Shown here: one piece after another, positions 56,533 to 63,700 of the stretch
Numbering within the stretch: the stretch's first letter is position 1
Layout: each line of letters starts with the position of its first letter
Assembly (NCBI RefSeq): GCF_003490595.1
Contig: NZ_QQGY01000010.1
Coordinates: 1 to 64,000, forward strand
Source: Haemophilus haemolyticus_L
GTDB taxonomy: Bacteria > Pseudomonadota > Gammaproteobacteria > Enterobacterales > Pasteurellaceae
Direction: 5' to 3'
Length of the DNA: 64,000 nt
Position numbers and translations under genes: made by a program
Notes under the pieces: generated by a model
The model's input: only the letters and a program-made list of their open reading frames with translations
The model's database searches: none
Told to the model about the DNA's origin: nothing

Positions 56533-57237
56533 TTAGAAGTCACGATAGCCACGCACGACTTGCCCTATCACAATTAAGTTATTGGCTTGTTCTGCGTTGA
56601 GTTCTATTGGCGCGTATTCTGTGTTTTGGCTGATGAGTGTGATGCCGTTGTAGGTGATTTGCACTTTCTTCACTAGCATTGCACCTTCATTATTTAATAC
56701 AAAGATTTTTCCGTCTTTTAATTCCTTTTTCGACCGATCTACAATAATTTCTTCGCCGTCTTTTAGCGTTGGGTACATACTATCGCCACTTACTAAGAAC
56801 ATCGCACAGTCTTCCGCCTTTAAGCGGCGTGAATCGAGCCAAGCCTTTTCTACTTTGGTGGTTTGGTAAGGTTTATATTCATCGTTAAAACCACCGCCAC
56901 CGGCTGAAATACGCACTTCTCGGCAATCTTCAATCACTGAAAAGGTTTCGTCATTACTTGCTATTAAATTAACTTCAGATTTCTTTGATTGTGGTTCTAC
57001 TCCATCCATATTACCCACGCCAAGGGCTAACCAATCAAGGCTTACACCACTAGCTTCCGCAATTTTCACCAAGTTTGTTCTTGTTGGATCTGCTTCTCCT
57101 TTAACCCATCTTGCCAATGATGGTTGTACTACTCCAACCGCTCTCGCGAATAAACTCAAATTGTCATTAAACTTTAATTTTGCAATTTTCATCATTCTTT
57201 CAGAGAACTCTTGATCGTAAATGTTTGGCTTGCTCAT
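56533..57237 (-). CDS. Mu-like prophage repressor, Cro/C1 helix-turn-helix and S24 peptidase
   Basis: A 234-residue LexA/CI-like repressor that should bind the operators next to it and keep the lytic genes off. The N-terminal helix-turn-helix (~15-75) has LSLFARAVGVVQPSLARWVKG. The C-terminal S24 domain has the nucleophile serine in SGDSMYPTLKDG near 150-161 and the general-base lysine in AMLVKKV near 191, so RecA-stimulated self-cleavage is likely. This differs from phage Mu c repressor, which is not a LexA-like peptidase, but fits H. influenzae Mu-like elements. It is divergent from ner, with 176 bases of operator DNA between. Confidence 0.88.
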   Translation of the reverse strand: MSKPNIYDQEFSERMMKIAKLKFNDNLSLFARAVGVVQPSLARWVKGEADPTRTNLVKIAEASGVSLDWLALGVGNMDGVEPQSKKSEVNLIASNDETFSVIEDCREVRISAGGGGFNDEYKPYQTTKVEKAWLDSRRLKAEDCAMFLVSGDSMYPTLKDGEEIIVDRSKKELKDGKIFVLNNEGAMLVKKVQITYNGITLISQNTEYAPIELNAEQANNLIVIGQVVRGYRDF

Positions 57238-57268
57238 CTTTTACCTTTTAAATAAAAATTTATTATCT

Positions 57269-57371
57269 GTAAATGTTTATTGTAAGTGTTTGATATTCTT
57301 AAAATTAAACACAAAAGATGAAATAATTTTAAAAAACTAAACATTTACGCTTGCAATATTTAAACATTTAC
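57269..57371. promoter_or_regulatory. repressor/Ner operator region with repeated TAAACATTTAC boxes
   Basis: Four copies of an 11-base box occur between the divergent repressor and ner genes. GTAAATGTTTA (57269-57279) and variant GTAAGTGTTTG (57282-57292) face one way; TAAACATTTAC (57338-57348) and TAAACATTTAC (57361-57371) face the other, 23 bases apart. The arrangement suggests operators for Ner and/or the repressor. Confidence 0.7.
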
Positions 57372-57413
57372 GATTTAATACACGCACTGGATACATAAAA
57401 GGAGGTGTATGTA

Positions 57414-57692
57414 ATGAGTGTATTAAGCGACACAAAAAAAACCGCTATATGCGATTGGCATCGTGCGGATATTTTGGCTGCGTTGCGTAAAAACGGGTGG
57501 TCTTTACGTTCTTTGGCTGAAGCTGGGAACGTGAGTTACAACACATTAAAGACCGCACTTGATAAACCCTATCCGAAAATGGAAAGACTTATCGCTAATG
57601 CGGTCGGTGTTGCCCCTGAAGAGATTTGGGCTGCACGTTCTCAGGAACGAATTGAACGTAACCGAAAACCTGTTTTAACAAATAAGTTTTAA
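57414..57692 (+). CDS. ner: Ner-like DNA-binding protein
   Basis: Small (92 aa) helix-turn-helix protein of the Mu Ner / Nlp family that represses early transcription soon after induction. The family pattern DWHRADILAALRKNGWSLRSLA near 12-33 and the recognition helix YNTLKTALDKPYPKMERLIANAVGV (by position ~42-66) match. Start set at ATG 57414 (MSVLSDT) with GGAGG 8 bases upstream; the GTG at 57405 adds three codons overlapping that site. It lies between the operators and muA. Confidence 0.9.
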   Translation: MSVLSDTKKTAICDWHRADILAALRKNGWSLRSLAEAGNVSYNTLKTALDKPYPKMERLIANAVGVAPEEIWAARSQERIERNRKPVLTNKF

Positions 57693-57735
57693 TCTTAAAG
57701 GAATTTAAACGTAAAAGAAACAAAAAGGATCATTT

Positions 57736-59724
57736 ATGAACGAAATTTCTTTAAAAACACATTATCCGATAGCGGAATTATTAAAACTTAAACTTTTAAA
57801 CATGCCTACTGCACATAAAAATGCACTCGCATTGTTTGAACGTGAAAATGTGGAATGGCGTAAACGTGAAGGAAAAGGTGGGGGCAAAGAATATGCTCTT
57901 TCATCAATGCCACAAGCCTTACAAGATGAAATTCGTAACAAATTTGCAGTTTCTATCGTGAAAGCCAGACCCAAATCTCTTCCCGCCGATCTCCGTCAGG
58001 TGGAATTAAAAACTTTAACGGAAAAACAACGTGAAGTGGCAGGGGCAAGAATGGCTTTGGTTGCTCAAGTGGCACAGCTTGAACAAGCCCAACCTCGTTA
58101 CAAGGCGATTAAGTTTTTTTGTGAACAAATCAAACATGGTGGCATTTCTTCTGATTTGATGAGATTGGTGGAAACCGCCAATAACAAGAAAGGAAAAAAT
58201 CGCACTTTATCTGACCGCACTTTGAATCAATGGGTGTTGGATTATGAAAAGGCGGATACCCCTGAAGAACGATTAAAAGCCCTCGCACCAATGCAACGGG
58301 TGGCGAAAAAGGCTGAAGAAATTGTGTGGTTGCCTGACTTTTTGGCGATATATCGCCAAACCAATGGCATCAATGTGGCAGAAGCCTATCACTATTTTTC
58401 GGCTGAATGGGATGCACGTTTTGCAGACGAGCCGTTACGTTTAGAGATGAAACCGAGTATTGACCAAGTCCGCGCTGCGTTAGCGAAATTGCCAAAACAC
58501 ATTAAGGAAATTGGTCGTAAGACAGGTTCTGAATTTCGCGCCCTTAACACTTATGTGAAACGCGATTGGAGCGTGTTGCAGGTGAATGATGTGTGGGTGG
58601 GTGATGGCCATGCGATGAAATTGAAAGTCGCCCATCCTGAACACGGTCGCCCATTTATTCCTGAAGTAACGTTGATTATGGATGCCGCGTGCCGTTTTAT
58701 TGTGGGTTGGTCGGCAAGTTTGGCGGAAAACGTTCTCGCAGTGGCAGATGCTTTGCGTTATGGCGTGGAACGCTACGGCATACCCGCAATTTATTACTCT
58801 GATAACGGTGGTGGCGAGAAAAACTGGATGCTTGATGGGGATATTACGGGGATGTTGCCACGTTTGGGGATTAATCACCAAACAGGGATTCCTGGCAATC
58901 CACAAGGGCGTGGGATTATTGAGCGGGTGCATCAAACGATTTTATATCGTATCGCTCGCCAGTTTGAAACCTATCACGGCACAGGGGCAGACCGCGACAC
59001 TATTCGCCAAGTGAGCACAGCAGTGATTTCACTGGATAAAGCAAAACGTAAAGGTGCGACACAGCTAACGCCAAAACAACAATGGGCAGTGGGTAAATTG
59101 CCAAGCTGGAATCAGTTTTTACAAGCCTGCCAAGAAGGCATTGATGAATACAACAATAAACACGAGCACAGAGAACTAGGGGGAATGACACCTGCACAAA
59201 AACGCCGTCAGTTGATGGAAAAAATGAACCCTGCTGATTTGGTCTTTGTTACGCCAGTGGAAGCAAGGGATTTATTCCGCCCAAGTACATTACGTGTGGC
59301 ACAACGTGGTTGGTTACAACTTTTCAATAATTATTACTTTAGCGCGAAATTGCTCGATGTTGATGGGCAAAAGGTGCAAGTGATGTTTGATATTCATGAT
59401 CCAAGCCAAGTGATTGTGAGAAAGCAAGACGGCACTTTTGTGTGTTATGCCGAACTAGATGGCAATAAACGTGATGCGTTCCCAATGCCGTTTGTTGAGA
59501 AAACACGCCAAGAGCGTCATGCACGCCGCGCGAAATTGAAACAAGAACAGCTTGATGAGATTCATGAGGAACTTAACCCGATTATTACGATTGAGCATCA
59601 AGAAACGCAATGGGATCTTTTAGCAACCAAGGAAAAAGTGAAAGAGAAAGAAGTTATTCACTTTACCTATGCGGATAAAGAGGCGTGGGAACAGAAGAAG
59701 GTTAATCAGAGAGGTGGTTTTTAA
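57736..59724 (+). CDS. muA: Mu-like DDE transposase MuA
   Basis: A 662-residue transposase that assembles the transpososome and cuts and joins the phage ends. The N-terminal DNA-binding domains (~1-230) bind ends and enhancer. The catalytic triad is Asp290 (in VGDGHAM), Asp356 (YSDNGGG) and Glu396 (GIIERVHQ). The D-E spacing is 40 residues, shorter than the 55-56 in phage MuA (D336-E392). After the core come a Mu-type beta-barrel (~470-580) and a basic C-terminal tail that contacts MuB. The start follows AAAAGGATC. Confidence 0.93.
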   Translation: MNEISLKTHYPIAELLKLKLLNMPTAHKNALALFERENVEWRKREGKGGGKEYALSSMPQALQDEIRNKFAVSIVKARPKSLPADLRQVELKTLTEKQREVAGARMALVAQVAQLEQAQPRYKAIKFFCEQIKHGGISSDLMRLVETANNKKGKNRTLSDRTLNQWVLDYEKADTPEERLKALAPMQRVAKKAEEIVWLPDFLAIYRQTNGINVAEAYHYFSAEWDARFADEPLRLEMKPSIDQVRAALAKLPKHIKEIGRKTGSEFRALNTYVKRDWSVLQVNDVWVGDGHAMKLKVAHPEHGRPFIPEVTLIMDAACRFIVGWSASLAENVLAVADALRYGVERYGIPAIYYSDNGGGEKNWMLDGDITGMLPRLGINHQTGIPGNPQGRGIIERVHQTILYRIARQFETYHGTGADRDTIRQVSTAVISLDKAKRKGATQLTPKQQWAVGKLPSWNQFLQACQEGIDEYNNKHEHRELGGMTPAQKRRQLMEKMNPADLVFVTPVEARDLFRPSTLRVAQRGWLQLFNNYYFSAKLLDVDGQKVQVMFDIHDPSQVIVRKQDGTFVCYAELDGNKRDAFPMPFVEKTRQERHARRAKLKQEQLDEIHEELNPIITIEHQETQWDLLATKEKVKEKEVIHFTYADKEAWEQKKVNQRGGF

Positions 59725-59947
59725 TTATAGATGATATTTCCACTATGGTGTTGTACTGATCTTCCGGAACTTTTCCATAGTAGAGAGAAGAATTTTCAGT
59801 AAAGAAATTATCGATTTGTTCTTTAGAAAGGATTTGCTTCTCAAGTAAAACTTTAAGAATAAATAAGATTAAATCAAAGGTTAATGCTTTTTGAGTAACC
59901 AGTTCATCAATGTGGTTACGTAAATGTTCAAGATCTAAATTTTGCAT
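59702..59947 (-). CDS. small unknown protein, antisense between muA and muB
   Basis: An 81-residue ORF runs against the early operon, its 3' end overlapping the last 23 bases of muA. It has a good ribosome site (GAGGTG, 5 bases before the ATG at 59947). The protein is helical, Leu/Ile-rich (DLILFILKVLLEKQILSKEQID near 25-46) and acidic, without a membrane signal. It fills the otherwise empty 266-base gap between muA and muB. I do not recognise it; it could be a cargo (moron) gene or a regulator. Real gene likely but not certain. Confidence 0.6.
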   Translation of the reverse strand: MQNLDLEHLRNHIDELVTQKALTFDLILFILKVLLEKQILSKEQIDNFFTENSSLYYGKVPEDQYNTIVEISSIIKNHLSD

Positions 59948-59990
59948 ATTTCACCTCAAAAAAATTAGCCAAATTATAACGAGGTAAACA

Positions 59991-60872
59991 ATGAAAGCAC
60001 AAGAATTAAAAGCGTTTATGGATGCGCACAAGATGAGCCAAAAACAAGTGGCAACCTTGTTTGATGTGTCCATTACAACAGTGAGCCAATATTTAAATGG
60101 TAAATACCCGACTGATACCAAGTGGCTCGATGAAAAAGTGGATGAGTTGTTAGCACGCCATAAAGCGAAAGTGGTTGAAGCGAAATACAACAATGCATTT
60201 GTCCCCACTCAAACAGCAAAGCGTGGTATGGAAATTATGCACTTTGCCCACGCTGAGGGCGAAATTAATGTGATTTACGGTGCGGCAGGCTTAGGCAAAA
60301 CACAAATGCTAAAACAATATGCGAAAGAACATAGTTCAGCCATTTTGATTGAGGTTGATCCAAGTTGCACACCGAAAGTGTTACTACGCAAGATTGCAGA
60401 AAATGTGGGTTCAACCAGCCGAGGGGTAAACAACGATGTACTTTCAGGAATTGTGGAAAAAGTAAATGGTGCGGAACGTTTGTTAATGATTGATGAAGCC
60501 GAGTTACTTTCTACCCGCTCTTTGGAATTTATCCGACGCATTCACGATTTAACGAATTGTGGCGTGATTTTAGCGGGTATGCCTCGCTTGTTGGTGAATT
60601 TAAAAGGGAAAAATAACGAACTAGCACAGCTTTATAGTCGAGTGGGATTTGCTTGTGACCTTGGTAATGCCCTACCTGATGACGATTTAGCCATGTTAGC
60701 GGAAAGTGCACTTAATACAAGTGAGTTTAACGCCCCTTTATTGAAGGCCTGTAAAGGCAACGCACGCCGATTAAGTAAGTTAATGCGAGGTGTTGTGCGT
60801 TCGGCAGAGATTAACGAGACCGAAATCAGCGCAGAGATGATTGAACAATACAGCAAAATGTTAATTAGTTAA
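59991..60872 (+). CDS. muB: Mu-like target-DNA ATPase MuB
   Basis: AAA+ ATPase that coats target DNA, recruits MuA and provides target immunity. The 293 residues have an N-terminal helix-turn-helix (DAHKMSQKQVATLFDVSITTVSQ at ~11-33), Walker A GAAGLGKTQ near 94-102, Walker B LLMIDEAELL near 164-173, and a C-terminal DNA-binding domain. The start follows AACGAGGTAAACA. It is the next gene of the early operon, followed 10 bases later by a small gene with AAGGAG. Confidence 0.92.
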   Translation: MKAQELKAFMDAHKMSQKQVATLFDVSITTVSQYLNGKYPTDTKWLDEKVDELLARHKAKVVEAKYNNAFVPTQTAKRGMEIMHFAHAEGEINVIYGAAGLGKTQMLKQYAKEHSSAILIEVDPSCTPKVLLRKIAENVGSTSRGVNNDVLSGIVEKVNGAERLLMIDEAELLSTRSLEFIRRIHDLTNCGVILAGMPRLLVNLKGKNNELAQLYSRVGFACDLGNALPDDDLAMLAESALNTSEFNAPLLKACKGNARRLSKLMRGVVRSAEINETEISAEMIEQYSKMLIS

Positions 60873-60882
60873 GGAGATGACC

Positions 60883-61179
60883 ATGTTACAAGCAAGAAAA
60901 AACAAACAATTAAACAAAAACAATGCCGTGATGTTGGCTTATTTAGAACAAGTGGAAAAAGCAGTAAGACGCTTAAATGAAATGGGGCTTACGGTGATTA
61001 ATGTGCACTTTGAGAAGATAAAACCGACGGTGCGTGTGATGAATAATGCGGTAACAGAACAGTTAGAGAAAGACCAATGGGCTTATGTGTATCACGTGGG
61101 GCGTGATGTGGCTCGATACCAAGAAGCGCAATTTACGGTGGAAGGTATCCGTGTGGTTTGGCGGAAATATTTGAAATAG
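60883..61179 (+). CDS. small early prophage protein
   Basis: A 98-residue unrecognised protein, basic at the N-terminus (LQARKNKQLNKNN), with a predicted helix at ~16-37 and a mixed region ending GIRVVWRKYLK. The start at 60883 has AAGGAG at six-base spacing; the ATG at 60877 is too close to that site. It follows muB by 10 bases. No conserved domain that I can name. Confidence 0.7.
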   Translation: MLQARKNKQLNKNNAVMLAYLEQVEKAVRRLNEMGLTVINVHFEKIKPTVRVMNNAVTEQLEKDQWAYVYHVGRDVARYQEAQFTVEGIRVVWRKYLK

Positions 61180-61193
61180 GAGGAGGAATGGCA

Positions 61194-61379
61194 ATGCGTC
61201 GGCAAATTTATGCAGTCTATCGTGGCGAAGAGAATTTGGGTGACGGGACTGCAGAAGAATTAGCAAAGAAACTCAATGTGAGCGAAAAAACGATTTACAG
61301 CTCGGCAACAGTCGCCCGATGTAAACGTGATAAAGGTAAGCGACTTGTGGTGATTAAGTTAGGTAAAGAGGAACTCTAA
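61194..61379 (+). CDS. small putative DNA-binding early prophage protein
   Basis: A 61-residue protein with a helix-turn-helix-like stretch AEELAKKLNVSEKTIYSSATV near residues 20-40 and a basic tail RCKRDKGKRLVVIKLGKEEL. Two in-frame ATGs are close (61188 and 61194); the second is better spaced (7 bases) from AGGAGG at 61181-61186. Its stop abuts the next gene (stop at 61377-61379, next ATG at 61380). Likely a small regulator; inferred from fold pattern only. Confidence 0.65.
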   Translation: MRRQIYAVYRGEENLGDGTAEELAKKLNVSEKTIYSSATVARCKRDKGKRLVVIKLGKEEL

Positions 61380-61997
61380 ATGAAGGTGATGATTGAAGGG
61401 AAAGAATACTGGCGTGATGCAAAAGGCAATTTAACGCCAGCTGAGTTAGTGAAAGACATCGACAAAGCACGTGATGTACTTGTGCGTGAATGGGCGGAAA
61501 AAGGCGTGTCCTTAAATAAGGAGATGCGCAATTTTAAAGATGGCATTTTCGGCGATATTCAGGCGTTTATTGAACTTTCAGCTGAAAAATACAATGCAAA
61601 AGTGGGCGGTAGTAAAGGCAATATCACGCTTTATAGCTACGACGGCAAATACAAAATCCAACGTGCGATTAACGACCATTTGCAATTTGATGAACGTATC
61701 CAAGCAGCAAAAGTGTTGATTGATGAGTGCTTAAATGAATGGAGCGAAGGCTCTCGCCCTGAACTAAAAGCGTTAATTGAACGTGCGTTTAATGTAGATA
61801 AAGAAGGTAACCTCAACACCTCGCGCATTTTAGGCTTGCGTCGAGTTGATATTCAAGATGAACGTTGGCAAAACGCAATGCAGGCGATTAGCGAAAGCGT
61901 GCAAGTGGTGAGTAGTAAGGCTTATGTGCGACTTTATGAACGTGTGGGCGAAAGCGATCAGTATGTGCCGATTGCGTTAGATGTAGCGGGAGTTTAA
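61380..61997 (+). CDS. DUF3164 family prophage protein
   Basis: A 205-residue protein of the DUF3164 family common in the early region of Mu-like phages. It starts MKVMIEGKEYWRDAKGNLTP, with the conserved KIQRAINDHLQFDERIQAAK near 98-117 and a C-terminal RRVDIQDERW near 154. Function unknown; charged and soluble. The start is immediately at the previous stop. I do not see a separate Gam-like nuclease inhibitor nearby. Confidence 0.8.
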   Translation: MKVMIEGKEYWRDAKGNLTPAELVKDIDKARDVLVREWAEKGVSLNKEMRNFKDGIFGDIQAFIELSAEKYNAKVGGSKGNITLYSYDGKYKIQRAINDHLQFDERIQAAKVLIDECLNEWSEGSRPELKALIERAFNVDKEGNLNTSRILGLRRVDIQDERWQNAMQAISESVQVVSSKAYVRLYERVGESDQYVPIALDVAGV

Positions 61998-62014
61998 AGC
62001 TTATTTAAATGCCC

Positions 62015-62053
62015 TTTAAATCTCCCCTACCCCCTCTTTACAAAAGAGGGGGA
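62015..62053 (+). repeat. dispersed palindromic repeat, copy 1
   Basis: TTAAATCTCCCCTACCCCCT (62015-62034) leads into the hairpin CCCTCTTT-ACA-AAAGAGGG (62033-62051). The same unit recurs at 63606-63641 with few changes. It sits between two early genes and could work as a weak terminator or mRNA-processing element. Confidence 0.75.
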
Positions 62054-62100
62054 TGGGATGAGGGGCATTCATAATAGGTTTTAACAACAAAGGAGCAACA

Positions 62101-62310
62101 ATGAAAAAATTGGAAAATTACCGAGATTTTAGCCAACACGCTGCTGAAATGGAACGTGTTGGTGCATGGGAACAAGCAGAAAGTGCTTGGGAAAAAGCGG
62201 CAACGGTGGCTCGCCGTCGAGAAAATCAAGAATGGGCGGAAAATCGTCGTTTATTTTGCGCACATTATGTGCGTTATCCAGCAAGAAGACCGGAGGTCAA
62301 TCATGGCTAA
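62101..62310 (+). CDS. ANR family transcriptional regulator
   Basis: A 69-residue protein matching the ANR (AraC negative regulator) family of small proteins: FSQHAAEMERVGAWEQAESAWEKAA near 10-34 (quoted by position) and RRRENQEWAENRRLFC near 38-53. ANR proteins in enteric pathogens and phages bind and inhibit AraC-type virulence activators. The start follows AAAGGAGCA. The 3' end overlaps the next gene by 8 bases. Its presence in a Mu-like early region is of interest. Confidence 0.72.
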   Translation: MKKLENYRDFSQHAAEMERVGAWEQAESAWEKAATVARRRENQEWAENRRLFCAHYVRYPARRPEVNHG

Positions 62311-62467
62311 GTTTGTGGCGCGCTTTTATTGTTTGGTTGAAGCAGTTGTGGAAGCTGAAAGCAATGAGCAAGTGTTGGAATTGTGTGATTTGAATGTGTG
62401 TGATGTGAATAAACTACCGCATACGATTACGGAAATTGATGATGTGGTTGAGGTGGAGGAAGTATGA
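62303..62467 (+). CDS. small acidic prophage protein
   Basis: A 54-residue unrecognised protein starting MAKFVARFYCLVEAVVEAES with an acidic C-terminus. The start at 62303 has GGAGG 6 bases upstream; the longer upstream frame (from 62156) is antisense-frame noise over the ANR gene. Its stop (TGA 62465-62467) overlaps the next start in ATGA, implying translational coupling. Confidence 0.65.
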   Translation: MAKFVARFYCLVEAVVEAESNEQVLELCDLNVCDVNKLPHTITEIDDVVEVEEV

Positions 62468-62634
62468 GTGAACAAGAAAAAGTGCGGTTGGATGAAATAT
62501 TGCAACAAGCAGCAATGCAGCTTATTAAAGCACAAACCTATCTTCGCACAGGGCAGGCTCAATATGCTGCCGTTTATGTGGGGAATGTGCAGAATTTGTT
62601 ACCAGGGTTGAGAATGAGATTGGGGAAGATATGA
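62464..62634 (+). CDS. very small prophage protein
   Basis: A 56-residue protein (start MSEQEKVRLDEIL, end LPGLRMRLGKI) that is too short to stand out by length but is linked by ATGA overlaps on both sides (62464 and 62631). A DNA uptake signal AAAGTGCGGT lies within it (62480-62489). No domain recognised; helical, soluble. Confidence 0.65.
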   Translation: MSEQEKVRLDEILQQAAMQLIKAQTYLRTGQAQYAAVYVGNVQNLLPGLRMRLGKI

Positions 62635-63110
62635 AAGTGCTAGATGAACATATCCTTGAGTATATTTGGGATGAAACATTAGACCGTATTGCGCAAGAAA
62701 CCTTAGTGAATTATATCGGTGGTAGCGTTGGTACATATAGCGATGATTATGCAGAGAAAAGAGCAGAAGACTTTGCAATATTGGGTGTAAGCCAACTTAT
62801 TGCAGGCTCTGGATTAAGCGAAAGTCAATTTAGACGGCGGGTTAAAAAGCTTATGGCACAAGGTGTTTTGTTGCAACGCATTGTGCCAAATAGCTTTGTG
62901 ATTAACTCGGGTGTGGTTAAAGACGCAGCGGTACACGCCGCACGATGTTGGCGCGCAATCGGTGTGCCGTATGGTATGGACGATAGCGGTAAAGCCTTTA
63001 AATCCTTACCTATTAACGCTCTGCCGAGAAGCATTTTTGAGTTAAAGACCAATTGTTATCGAATTTTGAGAAGTGAATATCCGAGTTACAAAGGAGCTGA
63101 AAATGAGTGA
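62631..63110 (+). CDS. prophage protein of unknown function with HTH-like segment
   Basis: A 159-residue protein. Residues 52-80 (GVSQLIAGSGLSESQFRRRVKKLMAQGVLL) look like a helix-turn-helix or winged-helix that could bind DNA; the C-terminus ends RILRSEYPSYKGAENE. Start at 62631 overlaps the preceding stop (ATGA) and the stop overlaps the following start by 8 bases. I cannot assign a family. Confidence 0.7.
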   Translation: MKVLDEHILEYIWDETLDRIAQETLVNYIGGSVGTYSDDYAEKRAEDFAILGVSQLIAGSGLSESQFRRRVKKLMAQGVLLQRIVPNSFVINSGVVKDAAVHAARCWRAIGVPYGMDDSGKAFKSLPINALPRSIFELKTNCYRILRSEYPSYKGAENE

Positions 63111-63297
63111 AAACAACGGATGGATTAAGTATGACTCTTGCCCGCCAAGTGAAGATGGCTTTTTTATCGCATATTGCCCGGAATATGCCATACCTGTGAA
63201 TGTTGCATTTTTCTGTGCAGACTTGTGCGGATTTACTGAGTTTACAGATGATGAAGTAACACACTGGAAACCACTACCACAACCACCGGAGGAATAG
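63103..63297 (+). CDS. DUF551 family prophage protein
   Basis: A 64-residue protein with the DUF551 pattern: a Trp near the N-terminus (GWIKYDSCPPSEDG) and the C-terminal DDEVTHWKPLPQPPEE, matching the HWMPLPxPP end of that phage-associated family. Function unknown. The start at 63103 has AAAGGAG upstream; the longer frame from 63073 runs into the previous gene. Confidence 0.75.
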   Translation: MSENNGWIKYDSCPPSEDGFFIAYCPEYAIPVNVAFFCADLCGFTEFTDDEVTHWKPLPQPPEE

Positions 63298-63300
63298 ATT

Positions 63301-63588
63301 ATGGCTAAATATTTATATCGTTACGCATTGGAAAGTAACAATCCTACAAACAACGATGACGGAAACACCTGGGAAGATGAAAGTCGGTGTTTTGATGACG
63401 TCGCTTTACATATCGCAAAAGAAAACGCTTATGCTTGGGATATGTTCGAAGATCCTGAACGCGAAGTCTTGTATGTGTGGAGAGATGGTGATTTTGAGAA
63501 CAGACTGCGTTTTTTAGCTAAATTTGAAGTTATTCAGCGACTTGATGTGATAGAGCTAGATAAAGACGACGACCCGAACAATTTTTAA
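63301..63588 (+). CDS. acidic prophage protein of unknown function
   Basis: A 95-residue, strongly acidic protein (many Asp/Glu; ends LDKDDDPNNF), rich in Trp/Tyr. It begins 3 bases after the DUF551 gene, with GGAGG overlapping that gene's end. I recognise no domain. The negative charge and small size resemble DNA-mimic or inhibitor proteins, but this is weak inference. Confidence 0.6.
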   Translation: MAKYLYRYALESNNPTNNDDGNTWEDESRCFDDVALHIAKENAYAWDMFEDPEREVLYVWRDGDFENRLRFLAKFEVIQRLDVIELDKDDDPNNF

Positions 63589-63605
63589 AATCTATTTACA
63601 GTCCA

Positions 63606-63641
63606 TTAAATCTCCCCTAACCCCTCTTTACAAAAGAGGGG
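63606..63641 (+). repeat. dispersed palindromic repeat, copy 2
   Basis: TTAAATCTCCCCTAACCCCT (63606-63625) and the hairpin CCCCTCTTT-ACA-AAAGAGGGG (63621-63641), a near copy of 62015-62053. It lies 18 bases past the previous stop and ~60 bases before the last gene. Confidence 0.75.
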
Positions 63642-63700
63642 AATAAGTTAGATGAAGTGGGCTGAGTAATGTGTTTTAAATTAAGTTTGAGGGAACAATA

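Noticed and set aside
58480..58935. 151-codon minus-strand ORF inside muA
   Set aside because: Shadow frame over the conserved catalytic core (His/Cys-rich), no promoter or ribosome site.
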